DNA from: Streptomyces hilarionis
GTDB lineage: Bacteria > Actinomycetota > Actinomycetes > Streptomycetales > Streptomycetaceae
DNA: 64,000 bases
Direction: 5' to 3'
NCBI RefSeq assembly: GCF_024539675.1
Contig: NZ_JAHHIT010000009.1
Span: forward strand, 42,214-106,213
The position numbers and the translations under genes are program-made. This document shows positions 24,186 to 32,904 of this stretch, piece by piece (position 1 is the stretch's first letter; the number at the start of each line of letters is the position of its first letter). Under the pieces are notes generated by a model. The model was not told the origin of the DNA. It ran no database searches and worked only from the letters and a program-made list of their open reading frames with translations.

Positions 24186-25928
24186 GTGCCGATCGTGGGG
24201 CAGAGCACCGAGACCACCGACTGGGTCTCCCGTTTCGCCGATGAGGTCATCGAGGAGTCGGAACGCCGGGCCCCGGGCAAACCTGTGGTCGTCGCGTCCG
24301 GACTCTCCCCCTCCGGCCCCATCCACCTCGGCAACCTGCGCGAGGTCATGACCCCGCACCTCGTCGCCGACGAGATCCGCCGCCGCGGCCGCCAGGTCCG
24401 CCACCTGATCTCCTGGGACGACTACGACCGCTACCGCAAGGTCCCCCAGGGCATCGACGGCGTCGACGAGTCCTGGGCCGAGCACATCGGCAAGCCGCTG
24501 ACGTCCGTGCCGGCGCCGCACGGCTCCGCGCACCCGAACTGGGCCGAGCACTTCAAGGCCGCGATGGTCGACTCGCTCGCCGAGCTCGGCGTGGAGTTCG
24601 ACGGGATCAGCCAGACCGCGCAGTACACCTCCGGCGTCTACCGCGAGCAGATCCTGCACGCCGTCCGGCACCGCGGCGACATCGACGCCATCCTCGACCA
24701 GTACCGCACCAAGAAGGCCCCGGCGAAGAAGCAGCAGCAGAAGCCGCTCGACGAGGCCGAGCTGGAGGCCGCCGAGGGCTCCGGCGCGGCCGCCGAGGAC
24801 GACGGCTCCTCCGGCAGCGCCGGCTACTTCCCGTACAAGCCCTACTGCGGCAACTGCGAGAAGGACCTCACCACCGTCACCTCGTACGTCGACGACACCA
24901 CCGAGCTGTCCTACACCTGCACGGCGTGCGGCTTCGCCGAGACCGTCCGGCTGAACGAGTTCAACCGCGGCAAGCTGGTCTGGAAGGTCGACTGGCCGAT
25001 GCGCTGGGCGTACGAGGGCGTCGTCTTCGAGCCGTCCGGCGTCGACCACTCGTCCCCCGGCTCCAGCTTCCAGGTCGGCGGGCAGATCGTCGGCATCTTC
25101 GGCGGCGAGCAGCCCATCGGACCGATGTACGCCTTCGTCGGCATCAGCGGCATGGCGAAGATGTCCTCCTCCAAGGGCGGGGTGCCCACCCCCGGCGACG
25201 CGCTGAAGATCATGGAGCCGCAGATCCTGCGCTGGCTCTACGCCCGCCGCCGCCCCAACCAGTCCTTCAAGATCGCCTTCGACCAGGAGATCCAGCGGCT
25301 CTACGACGAGTGGGACAAGCTGGACGCCAAGGTCGCCGACGGCACGGCCCTCCCGGCCGACGTCGCCGCGCACTCCCGCGCCGTGGGCACGGCCGGCGGC
25401 GAGCTGCCGCGCACCCCGCGCCCGCTGCCGTACCGCACCCTCGCCTCCGTCGCCGACATCACCGCCGGGGAGGCCGAGCAGGCGCTGCGGATCCTCGGCG
25501 AGCTCGACCCCGAGCACCCGATCGCCGCACTGGACGAGGCCCGGCCCCGCTACGACCGCGCCGAGGCCTGGATCAACAACCACGTCCCCGCCGACCAGCG
25601 CACCATCGTGCGCGAGGAGCCGGACGCCGAACTGCTGAAGTCCCTCGACGAGGCCTCCCAGCAGTCCCTGCGCCTGCTGCTCGACGGACTCGCCGAACAC
25701 TGGTCGCTGGACGGACTGACGCACCTGGTCTACGGCGTCCCCAAGGTGCAGGCCGGGTTCTCCGCCGACGCCACGCCCAAGGAGCTGCCCCCGGAGATCA
25801 AGACCGCCCAGCGGACGTTCTTCGCCCTGCTCTACCACCTGCTCGTCGGCCGCGACACCGGCCCGCGCCTGCCCACCCTGCTGCTCGCGGTGGGGCAGGA
25901 CCGGGTCCGGGCCCTGCTCGGGCAGTAG
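24186..25928 (+). CDS. lysS: Lysyl-tRNA synthetase, class I
   Basis: A 580-residue class I LysRS, the type found in archaea and some bacteria including Streptomyces. The HIGH motif is HLGN (residues 47-50, in PSGPIHLGNLRE) and the signature loop is KMSSS (325-329). A four-cysteine zinc finger is formed by CGNC and CTAC at about residues 220-255. An insert at 180-215 is rich in Lys, Gln and acidic residues. The GTG at 24186 follows AGAGG by 3 bases; GTG 24195 is an alternative. A very strong hairpin follows. Confidence 0.95.
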   Translation: MPIVGQSTETTDWVSRFADEVIEESERRAPGKPVVVASGLSPSGPIHLGNLREVMTPHLVADEIRRRGRQVRHLISWDDYDRYRKVPQGIDGVDESWAEHIGKPLTSVPAPHGSAHPNWAEHFKAAMVDSLAELGVEFDGISQTAQYTSGVYREQILHAVRHRGDIDAILDQYRTKKAPAKKQQQKPLDEAELEAAEGSGAAAEDDGSSGSAGYFPYKPYCGNCEKDLTTVTSYVDDTTELSYTCTACGFAETVRLNEFNRGKLVWKVDWPMRWAYEGVVFEPSGVDHSSPGSSFQVGGQIVGIFGGEQPIGPMYAFVGISGMAKMSSSKGGVPTPGDALKIMEPQILRWLYARRRPNQSFKIAFDQEIQRLYDEWDKLDAKVADGTALPADVAAHSRAVGTAGGELPRTPRPLPYRTLASVADITAGEAEQALRILGELDPEHPIAALDEARPRYDRAEAWINNHVPADQRTIVREEPDAELLKSLDEASQQSLRLLLDGLAEHWSLDGLTHLVYGVPKVQAGFSADATPKELPPEIKTAQRTFFALLYHLLVGRDTGPRLPTLLLAVGQDRVRALLGQ

Positions 25929-25933
25929 GCGCC

Positions 25934-25981
25934 GACCACGCGAAGGGCCCCCGGCCGGTGCCGGGGGCCCTTCGCGTGGTC
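25934..25981. terminator. 22-bp stem terminator between lysS and the DUF2637 gene
   Basis: A perfect 22-bp inverted repeat (25934-25955 with 25960-25981) with a four-base loop lies between two convergent genes. It is the most stable hairpin found in the window and should work in both directions. Confidence 0.9.
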
Positions 25982-25989
25982 CGCCCCGA

Positions 25990-27351
25990 TCAGGCGATGT
26001 GGTCGTCCTGAAGTTCCGCCGTGTGGCGGTTGGTGAAGCGGTTCACCATGCGGTCGGCCTCACGCTGCGGGAGCATCACGCCGTACGTCGCCTCCACGTC
26101 GTTCCTCAGCTGACCCGAGGTGGGGTAGCTGCCGTCGATCGACTTCTTGAAGACCAGGTAGTAGTCGTCCTCGGTCGGCTCCGGACTGCCGCCGCCCTCG
26201 CCGAGCTCACGGCTGCGCCCCGGCACCACCGGGATCGGGAACGACCCGGTCTCCTCCGGCGACGGCTCCTGCGCCGGCGGCTCCTCCTGGTACTGGTCCG
26301 CGTACTGCTCGGCCTGCTGCTGCTCCTCGTACCACTGGGCGTACTGCTCCGAGGGGTCGTAGGTGGGGTCGTAGCCGCCCTGGTACTGCACCTCGAGCGG
26401 AGACTGGAACCACGGGTTCTGGTCGTCCTCCGGGGGCGCCGGCGGCTGCTCCGCCCGCGGAGCCTGCCGCGCCGCCCGCAGGTCCTGCTGCCCCTGGCCC
26501 TGGCCCTGACCCGGTCCCTGGAGCTGAGGCTGTCGTTCCTGCTGCCGCGCCGGAGCCGCCGCAAGCTCCTGAAGCTCCTGCTGAGCGGCCAGCGCCGGCC
26601 CCTGCGACCGGTCCTGCGACTGCGACTGCGTCTGAAGCGGCATGGGCGGCAGCAGCGCCGGCTCGATGCCCGCCGCCGCCAGACCCGCGGGGGCCGTCTC
26701 CGCCAGCGGAACGCCGTAGCGGGCCAGCCGCAGCGGCATCAGCGACTCCACCGGAGCCTTGCGACGCCACCCCCGCCCGAAGCGGGACCGCAGCCTCGCC
26801 TGGTAGACGAGACGTTCCTGCTCCAGCTTGATCACCTGGTCGTACGAGCGCAGCTCCCACAGCTTCATCCGGCGCCAGAGCAGGAACGTCGGCACCGGCG
26901 AGAGCAGCCAGCGCGTGATGCGCACGCCCTCCATGTGCTTGTCGGCCGTGATGTCCGCGATCCGCCCGATCGCGTGCCGGGCGGCCTCGACGGCCACCAC
27001 GAACAGGATCGGGATCACCGCGTGCATGCCCGTGCCCAGCGGATCCGGCCAGGCCGCCGCACCGTTGAAGGCGATCGTCGCGGCCGTCAGCAGCCACGCC
27101 GTCTGCCGCAGCAGCGGGAAGGGGATGCGGATCCACGTCAGCAGCAGGTCCAGGGCCAGCAGGACGCAGATCCCCGCGTCGATGCCGATCGGGAACACAT
27201 AGGAGAAGTTCCCGAAGCCCTTCTCGATGGCCAGCTCCCGGACGGCCGCGTACGAACCGGCGAAGCCGATGCCGGCGATGATCACGGCGCCGGTCACGAC
27301 CACGCCGATGAGAACGCGGTGCATCCGGGTCAGCTGTATTGGCGCGGCCAC
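25990..27351 (-). CDS. DUF2637 membrane protein with Gln/Pro-rich linker
   Basis: A 453-residue protein. About residues 1-160 form a DUF2637 domain with four membrane helices (for example VLIGVVVTGAVIIAGIGFAG and VIPILFVVAVEAARHAIG). DUF2637 proteins are known mainly from actinobacterial plasmid transfer (Spd-like) and from chromosomal loci of unknown role. A basic cytosolic segment (FGRGWRRKAP) and a long Gln/Pro-rich linker (about 230-390) lead to a conserved-looking C-terminal domain (YLVFKKSIDGSYPTSGQLRN to MVNRFTNRHT) that could be a small helical binding module. The GTG at 27351 has GAGGGGAG about 7 bases upstream. Two lipoprotein genes lie upstream on the same strand. Confidence 0.75.
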   Translation of the reverse strand: MAAPIQLTRMHRVLIGVVVTGAVIIAGIGFAGSYAAVRELAIEKGFGNFSYVFPIGIDAGICVLLALDLLLTWIRIPFPLLRQTAWLLTAATIAFNGAAAWPDPLGTGMHAVIPILFVVAVEAARHAIGRIADITADKHMEGVRITRWLLSPVPTFLLWRRMKLWELRSYDQVIKLEQERLVYQARLRSRFGRGWRRKAPVESLMPLRLARYGVPLAETAPAGLAAAGIEPALLPPMPLQTQSQSQDRSQGPALAAQQELQELAAAPARQQERQPQLQGPGQGQGQGQQDLRAARQAPRAEQPPAPPEDDQNPWFQSPLEVQYQGGYDPTYDPSEQYAQWYEEQQQAEQYADQYQEEPPAQEPSPEETGSFPIPVVPGRSRELGEGGGSPEPTEDDYYLVFKKSIDGSYPTSGQLRNDVEATYGVMLPQREADRMVNRFTNRHTAELQDDHIA

Positions 27352-27427
27352 CCGTACTCCCCTCCCCTTGCGTGTTCTTGCGCGCAACAGGGTGGCACAT
27401 GTGTGCGGCGCACACGGTGCCGGACTG

Positions 27428-28408
27428 TCAGCTCTTCGCGGAAGCGGACGCCTTCGGAGCCGCCGCGGCCGCCTTGGACGCCGACGCCGACGGGCTCGCC
27501 GAGGCGGGCGCCGACGCCGAGGCGGACGGCTTCGCCTTCCCCGTCGACGAGGGGGACTGCGAGGGCGCGGCGCCGGAACCGGAGTCCGAACTCCCGCCGC
27601 CGCCTTCGCCGTTGGCGGACCGCACCGCGGCCACCGCCTCCTTGGCCGCCTTCTCCGCGGCCTTCGCCAGAGCGTCCGCGGTGGGCGTCTTGTCGCCCGC
27701 CAGACCGGCGCCGTTGTAGTCCAGCGTGACGACGACGTTCTCCACCCGCGCCACGACCGTCTGCTGCCGGAAAGCGCCTTCCGCCTTCTTCAGGTCGTAC
27801 CGGACCAGCGTCGCCTCGTCGCCCGTGCCCGCGGCCGGCGTCGCCTTCGTGTTCTTCGCGCCCGCCACCGCCTGCGCGTCCTTGACCTGCTTCGCGTAGT
27901 ACGTCTTCGCCTGCGACTCGCCGTCGCCCGTGGTCGCGTCCGACTCGAAACGCAGCAACGACACGTTCAGCCAGCGGAACTGCGAGCCCTTCACGCCGTT
28001 GTTGGCCAGGCTCGACCACGAGCAGCTCGCCCGCTCGCCCGTGTCGCTGGACGCGCCCTTCTTGCCGGCGGCCTTCGGCACCAGCTCGGTCAGCGTCTTC
28101 TTCGACACCACCGCACAGGCCTGCGGCAGCGTCTTGTACGCGGCCGCCTGCACGGTCGGCGCGGCGTCGGCCGTCGAGTCCGTGCCCGTGCCGCCGGTGG
28201 CGGCGGCGTCCTGCGTCTTGTCGGCGGAGCCGGAATCGGAGCCGGAGTCCGAGGAGCAGCCCGCGGCGATCAGCATCACCGGGACGGCAACCGCCGCGGC
28301 GAGGAGGCGGTTGAGACCTCCGGCGCGCCTCGCTCGCTCGTCACGCTGCTCACGCTGGTCAAACTGGCCGTCTCGCTGGGCTCGTCGCTGCATGGTTCCT
28401 TCACTCAT
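27428..28408 (-). CDS. DUF3558-like lipoprotein A
   Basis: A secreted lipoprotein of 326 residues. The signal peptide runs through LLAAAVAVPVMLIAAGC, with the lipobox Cys near residue 44. The mature domain (about 80-260) carries paired cysteines (LPQACAVVSKKTLTELVP, then ERASCSW) and resembles DUF3558, a family of exported actinobacterial proteins of unknown role. The C-terminus is Ala/Ser/Pro-rich and could span the cell wall. The start is uncertain between 28408 (MSEGT) and 28393 (MQRRAQ); the latter follows GAAGGA closely. It shares its domain plan with lipoprotein B directly upstream, so the pair arose by duplication. Confidence 0.75.
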   Translation of the reverse strand: MSEGTMQRRAQRDGQFDQREQRDERARRAGGLNRLLAAAVAVPVMLIAAGCSSDSGSDSGSADKTQDAAATGGTGTDSTADAAPTVQAAAYKTLPQACAVVSKKTLTELVPKAAGKKGASSDTGERASCSWSSLANNGVKGSQFRWLNVSLLRFESDATTGDGESQAKTYYAKQVKDAQAVAGAKNTKATPAAGTGDEATLVRYDLKKAEGAFRQQTVVARVENVVVTLDYNGAGLAGDKTPTADALAKAAEKAAKEAVAAVRSANGEGGGGSSDSGSGAAPSQSPSSTGKAKPSASASAPASASPSASASKAAAAAPKASASAKS

Positions 28409-28526
28409 GACGCTCGTGGTTCCTGCGGTCGGATCGGGTCCGAGGGGCCACGGTACGCGGTGAAGAAGCTGTGCGGTTCCGCTTCGAGGCCTTCGCGGAC
28501 CGGGCGCCGGCGAGGCCGAAGTGGCC

Positions 28527-29372
28527 TCAGCCGGACAGGGAGTCGACCAGTTGCGCGGCCAGTTTCCGGGCCTTGTCCTGCATTTCCTCACTGTCCGGCG
28601 TCACGCCCACGGTCGCCGGCTGCTCCTCGTACTCGATGGTCACGATGACGTTGGACGTGCGGAACGCCACAGTCACCGTCCGCTGCTTGACCGTCGAACC
28701 CGAGCTGCCGAGCGCGTCGTCGACGAACGCCTCGTCGCCCAGGTCGTCCAGCAGACGGGGCTGAAGGTCGGCCGGCGCCGCGGTGGACGAGGCCGAGGCC
28801 GACGGCGAGCCCGCGGCGGAAGGGGAGGACGAGGCGGACGCGGCGGGGGCGCCCGACGCCGAGGGGGTCGCGGTGGCGGAAGCGGACCCCGTCGCGGATC
28901 CGGCCGTCGGCGACACGGCCGGCGCCGGCAGGTCGGCCGCCGTCACCTTCCTGGCGAACAGCGCCTCCGCCTGGGAGTCGTCGCTCACCGCGTTGTCGTA
29001 GGAGACGACCCGCTCGAAGTCGACGAGGAGATGGTCGGTGGCGTCCGCGGACTCCACCTTCCAACGGCAGCCGACCTTGCGGTCCGTGTCGTACGTCAGC
29101 GTCGCCTCGCCCGCGTAGGCCGTGTCGCGCTGCGTCTCGTCGGGCAGCTGCTTGACGCCGGGCAGGAGCGAGTCGAGGGTCGAGCGGCTCACCACACCGC
29201 ACGCCTCCGGCAGTGTGGTGTAGCGGCCGGGCTGCGCGGCCGCGGAGGTCGTGCCGGCCTCGCCCGGATTGGAGTCGTCCGTCGAACCGCCGTCGTCCGA
29301 ACCGCCGGTGCAGCCGGCCAGCAGTGCCGCGAGGAGCGCCACGACGCCGGGTACGTACGCCTTCCGCTGCAC
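28527..29372 (-). CDS. DUF3558-like lipoprotein B
   Basis: A 281-residue lipoprotein. The signal peptide VPGVVALLAALLAGC places the lipidated Cys at residue 21. The mature part repeats the plan of its neighbour: TLPEACGVVSRSTLDSLLPG, a second cysteine in KVGCRWK, and an S/A/P/T-rich insert at about 150-200 splitting the domain. The last part (VKQRTVTVAFRTSNVIVTIE) matches VVARVENVVVTLDYNG in lipoprotein A. Start is GTG with AGAGGAG upstream. The spacer to the divergent rtcB gene is about 200 bases and must hold both promoters. Confidence 0.75.
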   Translation of the reverse strand: MQRKAYVPGVVALLAALLAGCTGGSDDGGSTDDSNPGEAGTTSAAAQPGRYTTLPEACGVVSRSTLDSLLPGVKQLPDETQRDTAYAGEATLTYDTDRKVGCRWKVESADATDHLLVDFERVVSYDNAVSDDSQAEALFARKVTAADLPAPAVSPTAGSATGSASATATPSASGAPAASASSSPSAAGSPSASASSTAAPADLQPRLLDDLGDEAFVDDALGSSGSTVKQRTVTVAFRTSNVIVTIEYEEQPATVGVTPDSEEMQDKARKLAAQLVDSLSG

Positions 29373-29576
29373 GGTCGGCTCCTCTCGACGGTCACTTCAG
29401 GATCTTCGGGCCGGTGTCCGCGCTGGTTATTCGCTTGCCGGACGGGGGCGGCCCCCGCAGACAATGTGTATCGCACGCGACACCGTGGATGCCGGTCCGT
29501 CGTCCCTTTTCGACTGTCTTGGCGCCGGTTTTGCGGCTTGATACTTCTGTAGGATTTTCGGGGGAATGAGGGCGTT

Positions 29577-30770
29577 ATGTCGTACGTGGAGATGCCGGGC
29601 GCGAAGGTGCCCATCCGCATGTGGGCCGACCCGGGGTCGGTCGAGGAGGGGGCGTTGCAGCAGCTGCGCAACGTCGCGACCCTGCCGTGGATCAAGGGCC
29701 TCGCGGTCATGCCGGACGTCCACTACGGCAAGGGCGCGACGGTCGGCTCGGTCATCGCGATGCAGGGCGCGGTGTGCCCCGCGGCGGTGGGGGTCGACAT
29801 CGGGTGCGGCATGTCGGCGGTCAAGACCTCGCTGACCGCGAACGACCTGCCCGGCGACCTGTCCCGGCTGCGCTCGAAGATCGAGCAGGCGATCCCGGTG
29901 GGCCGGGGCATGCACGACACCCCGGTCGAACCGGGCCGCTTCCACGGACTGGCCACCGGGGGCTGGGACGACTTCTGGGGGAGGTTCGACGGGATTGCCG
30001 AAGCGGTCAAGTTCCGTGCGGAACGCGCCGCAAAGCAAATGGGAACGCTCGGATCAGGGAATCACTTCGTCGAAGTGTGCACGGACACGACCGGTTCTGT
30101 GTGGTTGATGCTGCATTCCGGTTCTCGCAACATCGGCAAGGAACTCGCCGAGTTCCACATCGGGGTGGCGCAGAAGCTGCCGCACAACCAGGGTCTGGTC
30201 GACCGCGACCTCGCCGTCTTCGTCGCGGACACCCCGCAGATGGCGGCCTACCGCAACGACCTGTTCTGGGCGCAGGAATACGCCAGGAACAACCGCACCC
30301 TGATGATGGCGCTCCTGAAGGACGTGGTCCGCAAGGAGTTCAGGAAGGCGAAGCCGGTCTTCGAGCAGGAGATCAGCGCACACCACAACTATGTGGCCGA
30401 GGAGCGCTACGAGGGAATGGACCTGCTCGTCACCCGCAAGGGCGCGATCCGCGCGGGCTCCGGCGAGTACGGCATCATTCCCGGGTCGATGGGCACGGGC
30501 TCGTACATCGTCAAGGGGCTCGGCAACGAGAAGGCGTTCAACTCGGCCTCGCACGGCGCGGGTCGGCGCATGAGCCGCACCGCCGCCAAGCGTCGCTTCT
30601 CGACGAAGGACCTGGAGGACCAGACGCGCGGGGTGGAGTGCCGCAAGGACTCAGGCGTCGTGGACGAGATCCCGGCCGCCTACAAGCCGATCGAGCAGGT
30701 CATCGACCGGCAGCGGGACCTGGTGGAGGTCGTGGCGAAGCTGAAGCAGGTCGTCTGCGTGAAGGGCTGA
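29577..30770 (+). CDS. rtcB: RtcB-type RNA-splicing ligase
   Basis: A 397-residue GTP- and manganese-dependent RNA ligase of the RtcB family, joining 2',3'-cyclic phosphate (or 3'-phosphate) ends to 5'-OH ends. Metal-site residues are in GVDIGCGM (Asp and Cys), LGSGNHFVEV (His) and MLHSGSRNIGKE (His). The guanylylated histidine is in SASHGAGRRMSR. The length matches E. coli RtcB. GAGGG precedes the ATG by 5 bases, and a -10-like TAGGAT is at 29551. No rtcA, rtcR or archease gene is adjacent, so the biological trigger is unknown; tRNA or rRNA repair after nuclease damage is the usual proposal. Confidence 0.94.
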   Translation: MSYVEMPGAKVPIRMWADPGSVEEGALQQLRNVATLPWIKGLAVMPDVHYGKGATVGSVIAMQGAVCPAAVGVDIGCGMSAVKTSLTANDLPGDLSRLRSKIEQAIPVGRGMHDTPVEPGRFHGLATGGWDDFWGRFDGIAEAVKFRAERAAKQMGTLGSGNHFVEVCTDTTGSVWLMLHSGSRNIGKELAEFHIGVAQKLPHNQGLVDRDLAVFVADTPQMAAYRNDLFWAQEYARNNRTLMMALLKDVVRKEFRKAKPVFEQEISAHHNYVAEERYEGMDLLVTRKGAIRAGSGEYGIIPGSMGTGSYIVKGLGNEKAFNSASHGAGRRMSRTAAKRRFSTKDLEDQTRGVECRKDSGVVDEIPAAYKPIEQVIDRQRDLVEVVAKLKQVVCVKG

Positions 30771-30774
30771 GGGC

Positions 30775-30837
30775 GGGCCCCGGAGCGCCCGGGCCCCGGA
30801 GCGCCCGGGCCCCGGAGCGCCCGGGGCCGGGGCGCCC
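30775..30837. repeat. 16-bp tandem repeat after rtcB
   Basis: Three perfect copies of GGGCCCCGGAGCGCCC (30775-30822) and a degenerate fourth copy fill the whole spacer between the rtcB stop codon and the convergent phosphatase gene. Each unit is partly self-complementary (GGGCGCTCC/GGGCCCC), so the array can fold into hairpins and may act as the terminator. Confidence 0.9.
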
Positions 30838-30842
30838 ACCGC

Positions 30843-32099
30843 TCAGCCGAGACGTTTCTCCAGCAGGGTGACCGCATAGGGGCTGCCCGGGCCGCCCTGT
30901 TTGGCCTGTTGTTCGCCGACGACCTCGTAGCCCGCCGACTCGTAGTAGGCGCGCAGCCGGGGGTTGGCGGTCAGGCAGTCCAGGCGGGCGTAGGGGCGGC
31001 CGGTCGCGGCGATGCGGGACTCGGCCTGTGCCAGCATCCTGCGGCCCGTGCCGGGCGGGGCGGTGTGCGGGGTCGTCATCAGGCGGTGGATGTAGCCGGC
31101 GTCCGGCGGGCGGGGGCCCCAGGCGGCGGGGTCGTCCCACCAGAGTTCGAAGGCGCCGGCGGGCGCCGTGCCGGTGTACGCCAGCCAGACCTCTCCCTCG
31201 CGCATCCGGTGCACGAAGTGGGCCTCGTCCTTCTCGCCGGGCCGCCACTGCTCGATGCCCCGGGCCAGCTGCCACAGGGCGGCGGTGTCGCGCAGCCGGA
31301 CCAGGAGCGGGGCGTCCTCGGGAGAGGCCCTGCGGTACACGGGCTCGGGCCAGGCGCTGGGGAGGGGTTCCAGGAGCCGGTCGCGCAGGGCGGCGGACAG
31401 GGCCTGCGCGTCGAGGCCCAGGGCGTGCGTCACGTACGCCTCGACCGAGCCGTGGCGGGCGCGCAGCTCGCGCAGGAACAGGCGCATCGCCGCTTCGGGG
31501 GCGCGGCCGAAGGCGGGCCAGAGCGGGGTGCGGCCGTCGTTGCGGGCCCGCCAGTCGTCCAGCAGGGCGCGGCTCGCCAGTTCGGTCAGGGTGAAGTCCT
31601 CGATGATCGTCTCGTCCGGGACGCCGAGGAGGGCGAGGATCAGGGCGGCGAGCTGGCCGGTGCGGTCCTTGCCGGAGGCGCAGTGGAAGACCAGGCCGCC
31701 CCGCGCCTCGGCCACCAGGCGCAGCGCGGCCGCGATCTCCTCGACGCCGTCCTCGGCCACCTCCAGGTAGCGGGCGCAGAGATAGGGGCCGGGCTCCACG
31801 TCGGGTGTCGCGGCGGCCTGGTCGTAGGGGCGGTGCTCGATGCTCAGGCGGTGGTAGGCGAAGGAGTCGTGCTCCGGGACACGGCCCGCGGACTCCGCCT
31901 CCCAGGGGTGGCGCAGGTCCACGACCGTGCCGATGTCGAGGGCGAGGAAGCGGTCCCAGTCGGGGGTGTCCGGCCGCAGTCTGCCGAGGGAGTCCGAGCG
32001 GAACAGCAGCCCCGGGCGGACCCGGTGACCGGTTCCGGTCGCGTATCCGCCCAGGTCGCGGAAGTTGTGCAGGGTCTCGAACGGTATGTGTCTGTCCAC
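30843..32099 (-). CDS. Tyrosine-protein phosphatase / GNAT acetyltransferase fusion
   Basis: A 418-residue two-domain protein. Residues about 1-255 are a bacterial dual-specificity or tyrosine phosphatase: NFRDLGGYAT near the start and the P-loop HCASGKDRTGQ with the CX5R nucleophile Cys. Residues about 265-415 are a GNAT N-acetyltransferase; GTGRRMLAQAE is the acetyl-CoA pyrophosphate loop, and YYESAGYEVV is the usual C-terminal signature. There is no stop or frameshift between them. The GTG at 32099 (MDRHIPFETLHNF) follows AAGG and puts the family's normal N-terminus at residue 2. It might link dephosphorylation and acetylation of one target, but this is inference. It converges on rtcB. Confidence 0.85.
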   Translation of the reverse strand: MDRHIPFETLHNFRDLGGYATGTGHRVRPGLLFRSDSLGRLRPDTPDWDRFLALDIGTVVDLRHPWEAESAGRVPEHDSFAYHRLSIEHRPYDQAAATPDVEPGPYLCARYLEVAEDGVEEIAAALRLVAEARGGLVFHCASGKDRTGQLAALILALLGVPDETIIEDFTLTELASRALLDDWRARNDGRTPLWPAFGRAPEAAMRLFLRELRARHGSVEAYVTHALGLDAQALSAALRDRLLEPLPSAWPEPVYRRASPEDAPLLVRLRDTAALWQLARGIEQWRPGEKDEAHFVHRMREGEVWLAYTGTAPAGAFELWWDDPAAWGPRPPDAGYIHRLMTTPHTAPPGTGRRMLAQAESRIAATGRPYARLDCLTANPRLRAYYESAGYEVVGEQQAKQGGPGSPYAVTLLEKRLG

Positions 32100-32282
32100 G
32101 GGCAGGACCTTAGGGGAGGAGCGGGCAGGGGCGGCGGCCGGCGGCGGGAACCGGGCGGGCCGTCGTGCTGTCTTCAGCTGAGCGGTCGCGCCCGCTCGAA
32201 CGGCGGTGCGAGGACCGGCGCCGGGGCACCGGGACACCGGGACACCGGCGGACGGGGACACGGAAGTGACGGGGGTTCTGCG

Positions 32283-32579
32283 ATGGATCGTGGGCGTGCA
32301 GGAGTGCGTGCGGCTGTCTGGAGCGCGGGGCTGGTGCTGCTGGCCGTCGGTGCGCTGGCCGGCTGTTCCGACGAGTACAACGACGAGCGGGGCAAGGGGG
32401 ACGCTCCCGTGCAGGGCAAGGCGGGGGACGACACTCCCGCCGAGGTGTTCAACATGCCCGACGGGTTCGGGAACCTCGCCACGAAGTGCGTCGGGCACGG
32501 GTTCCGGGCGTATGTGACGACGAACGCGACGGGTCCGTCCAATGTGCAGATCGTCGAGGACAAGTCGTGCGGCGGCTGA
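32283..32579 (+). CDS. Small lipoprotein, copy 1 of a tandem pair
   Basis: A 98-residue secreted lipoprotein. The signal peptide AAVWSAGLVLLAVGALAGC places the lipidated Cys near residue 25. The mature part begins SDEYNDERGKGDAPV and carries the block MPDGFGNLATKCVGHG shared with the next gene. A conserved Cys in that block and one at the C-terminus (DKSCGG) could form a disulfide. No function is known. GGGGG precedes the ATG by about 6 bases. Its stop overlaps the next start by 13 bases. Confidence 0.75.
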   Translation: MDRGRAGVRAAVWSAGLVLLAVGALAGCSDEYNDERGKGDAPVQGKAGDDTPAEVFNMPDGFGNLATKCVGHGFRAYVTTNATGPSNVQIVEDKSCGG

Positions 32580-32881
32580 CGGCCGTCGGCGCCGCGCTCG
32601 CCCTCGCGGTGCTGCTCGGCGGCTGTTCGCAGCAGTACTACGACGAGCGGGGCAAGGCCGACGCCCCGGTGGCGGGGCGCAAGGGGGACGACGCCCCGGC
32701 CGAGGTGTTCAACTTCCCCGACGGGTTCGGGAACCTGGCCACGAAGTGCGTCGGGCCCGGGAAGCGGGGCTACGCGACGACCCGGGACGTCCACGTGGAG
32801 GACGACGGCGGCGACTCCGAGGTCGTGATCATCCCGGCGCACGCGGTCGTCGTCGACGATCCGGGCTGCAAGGCGCCGTAG
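32567..32881 (+). CDS. Small lipoprotein, copy 2 of a tandem pair
   Basis: A 104-residue paralogue of the preceding gene. Signal peptide VGAALALAVLLGGC, then SQQYYDERGKADAPVAGRKG and FPDGFGNLATKCVGPG, closely matching copy 1 in order and spacing. The C-terminal third differs (acidic DVHVEDDGGDSEVVII and a final VVDDPGCKAP) but again ends with a cysteine. GAGGA lies 5 bases before the GTG start, inside copy 1, so translation is coupled. The overlap and similarity indicate an in-place duplication followed by divergence of the tail. Confidence 0.75.
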   Translation: MRRLTAVGAALALAVLLGGCSQQYYDERGKADAPVAGRKGDDAPAEVFNFPDGFGNLATKCVGPGKRGYATTRDVHVEDDGGDSEVVIIPAHAVVVDDPGCKAP

Positions 32882-32904
32882 GGCCGGCCGCGGCCGGGCG
32901 TCCC

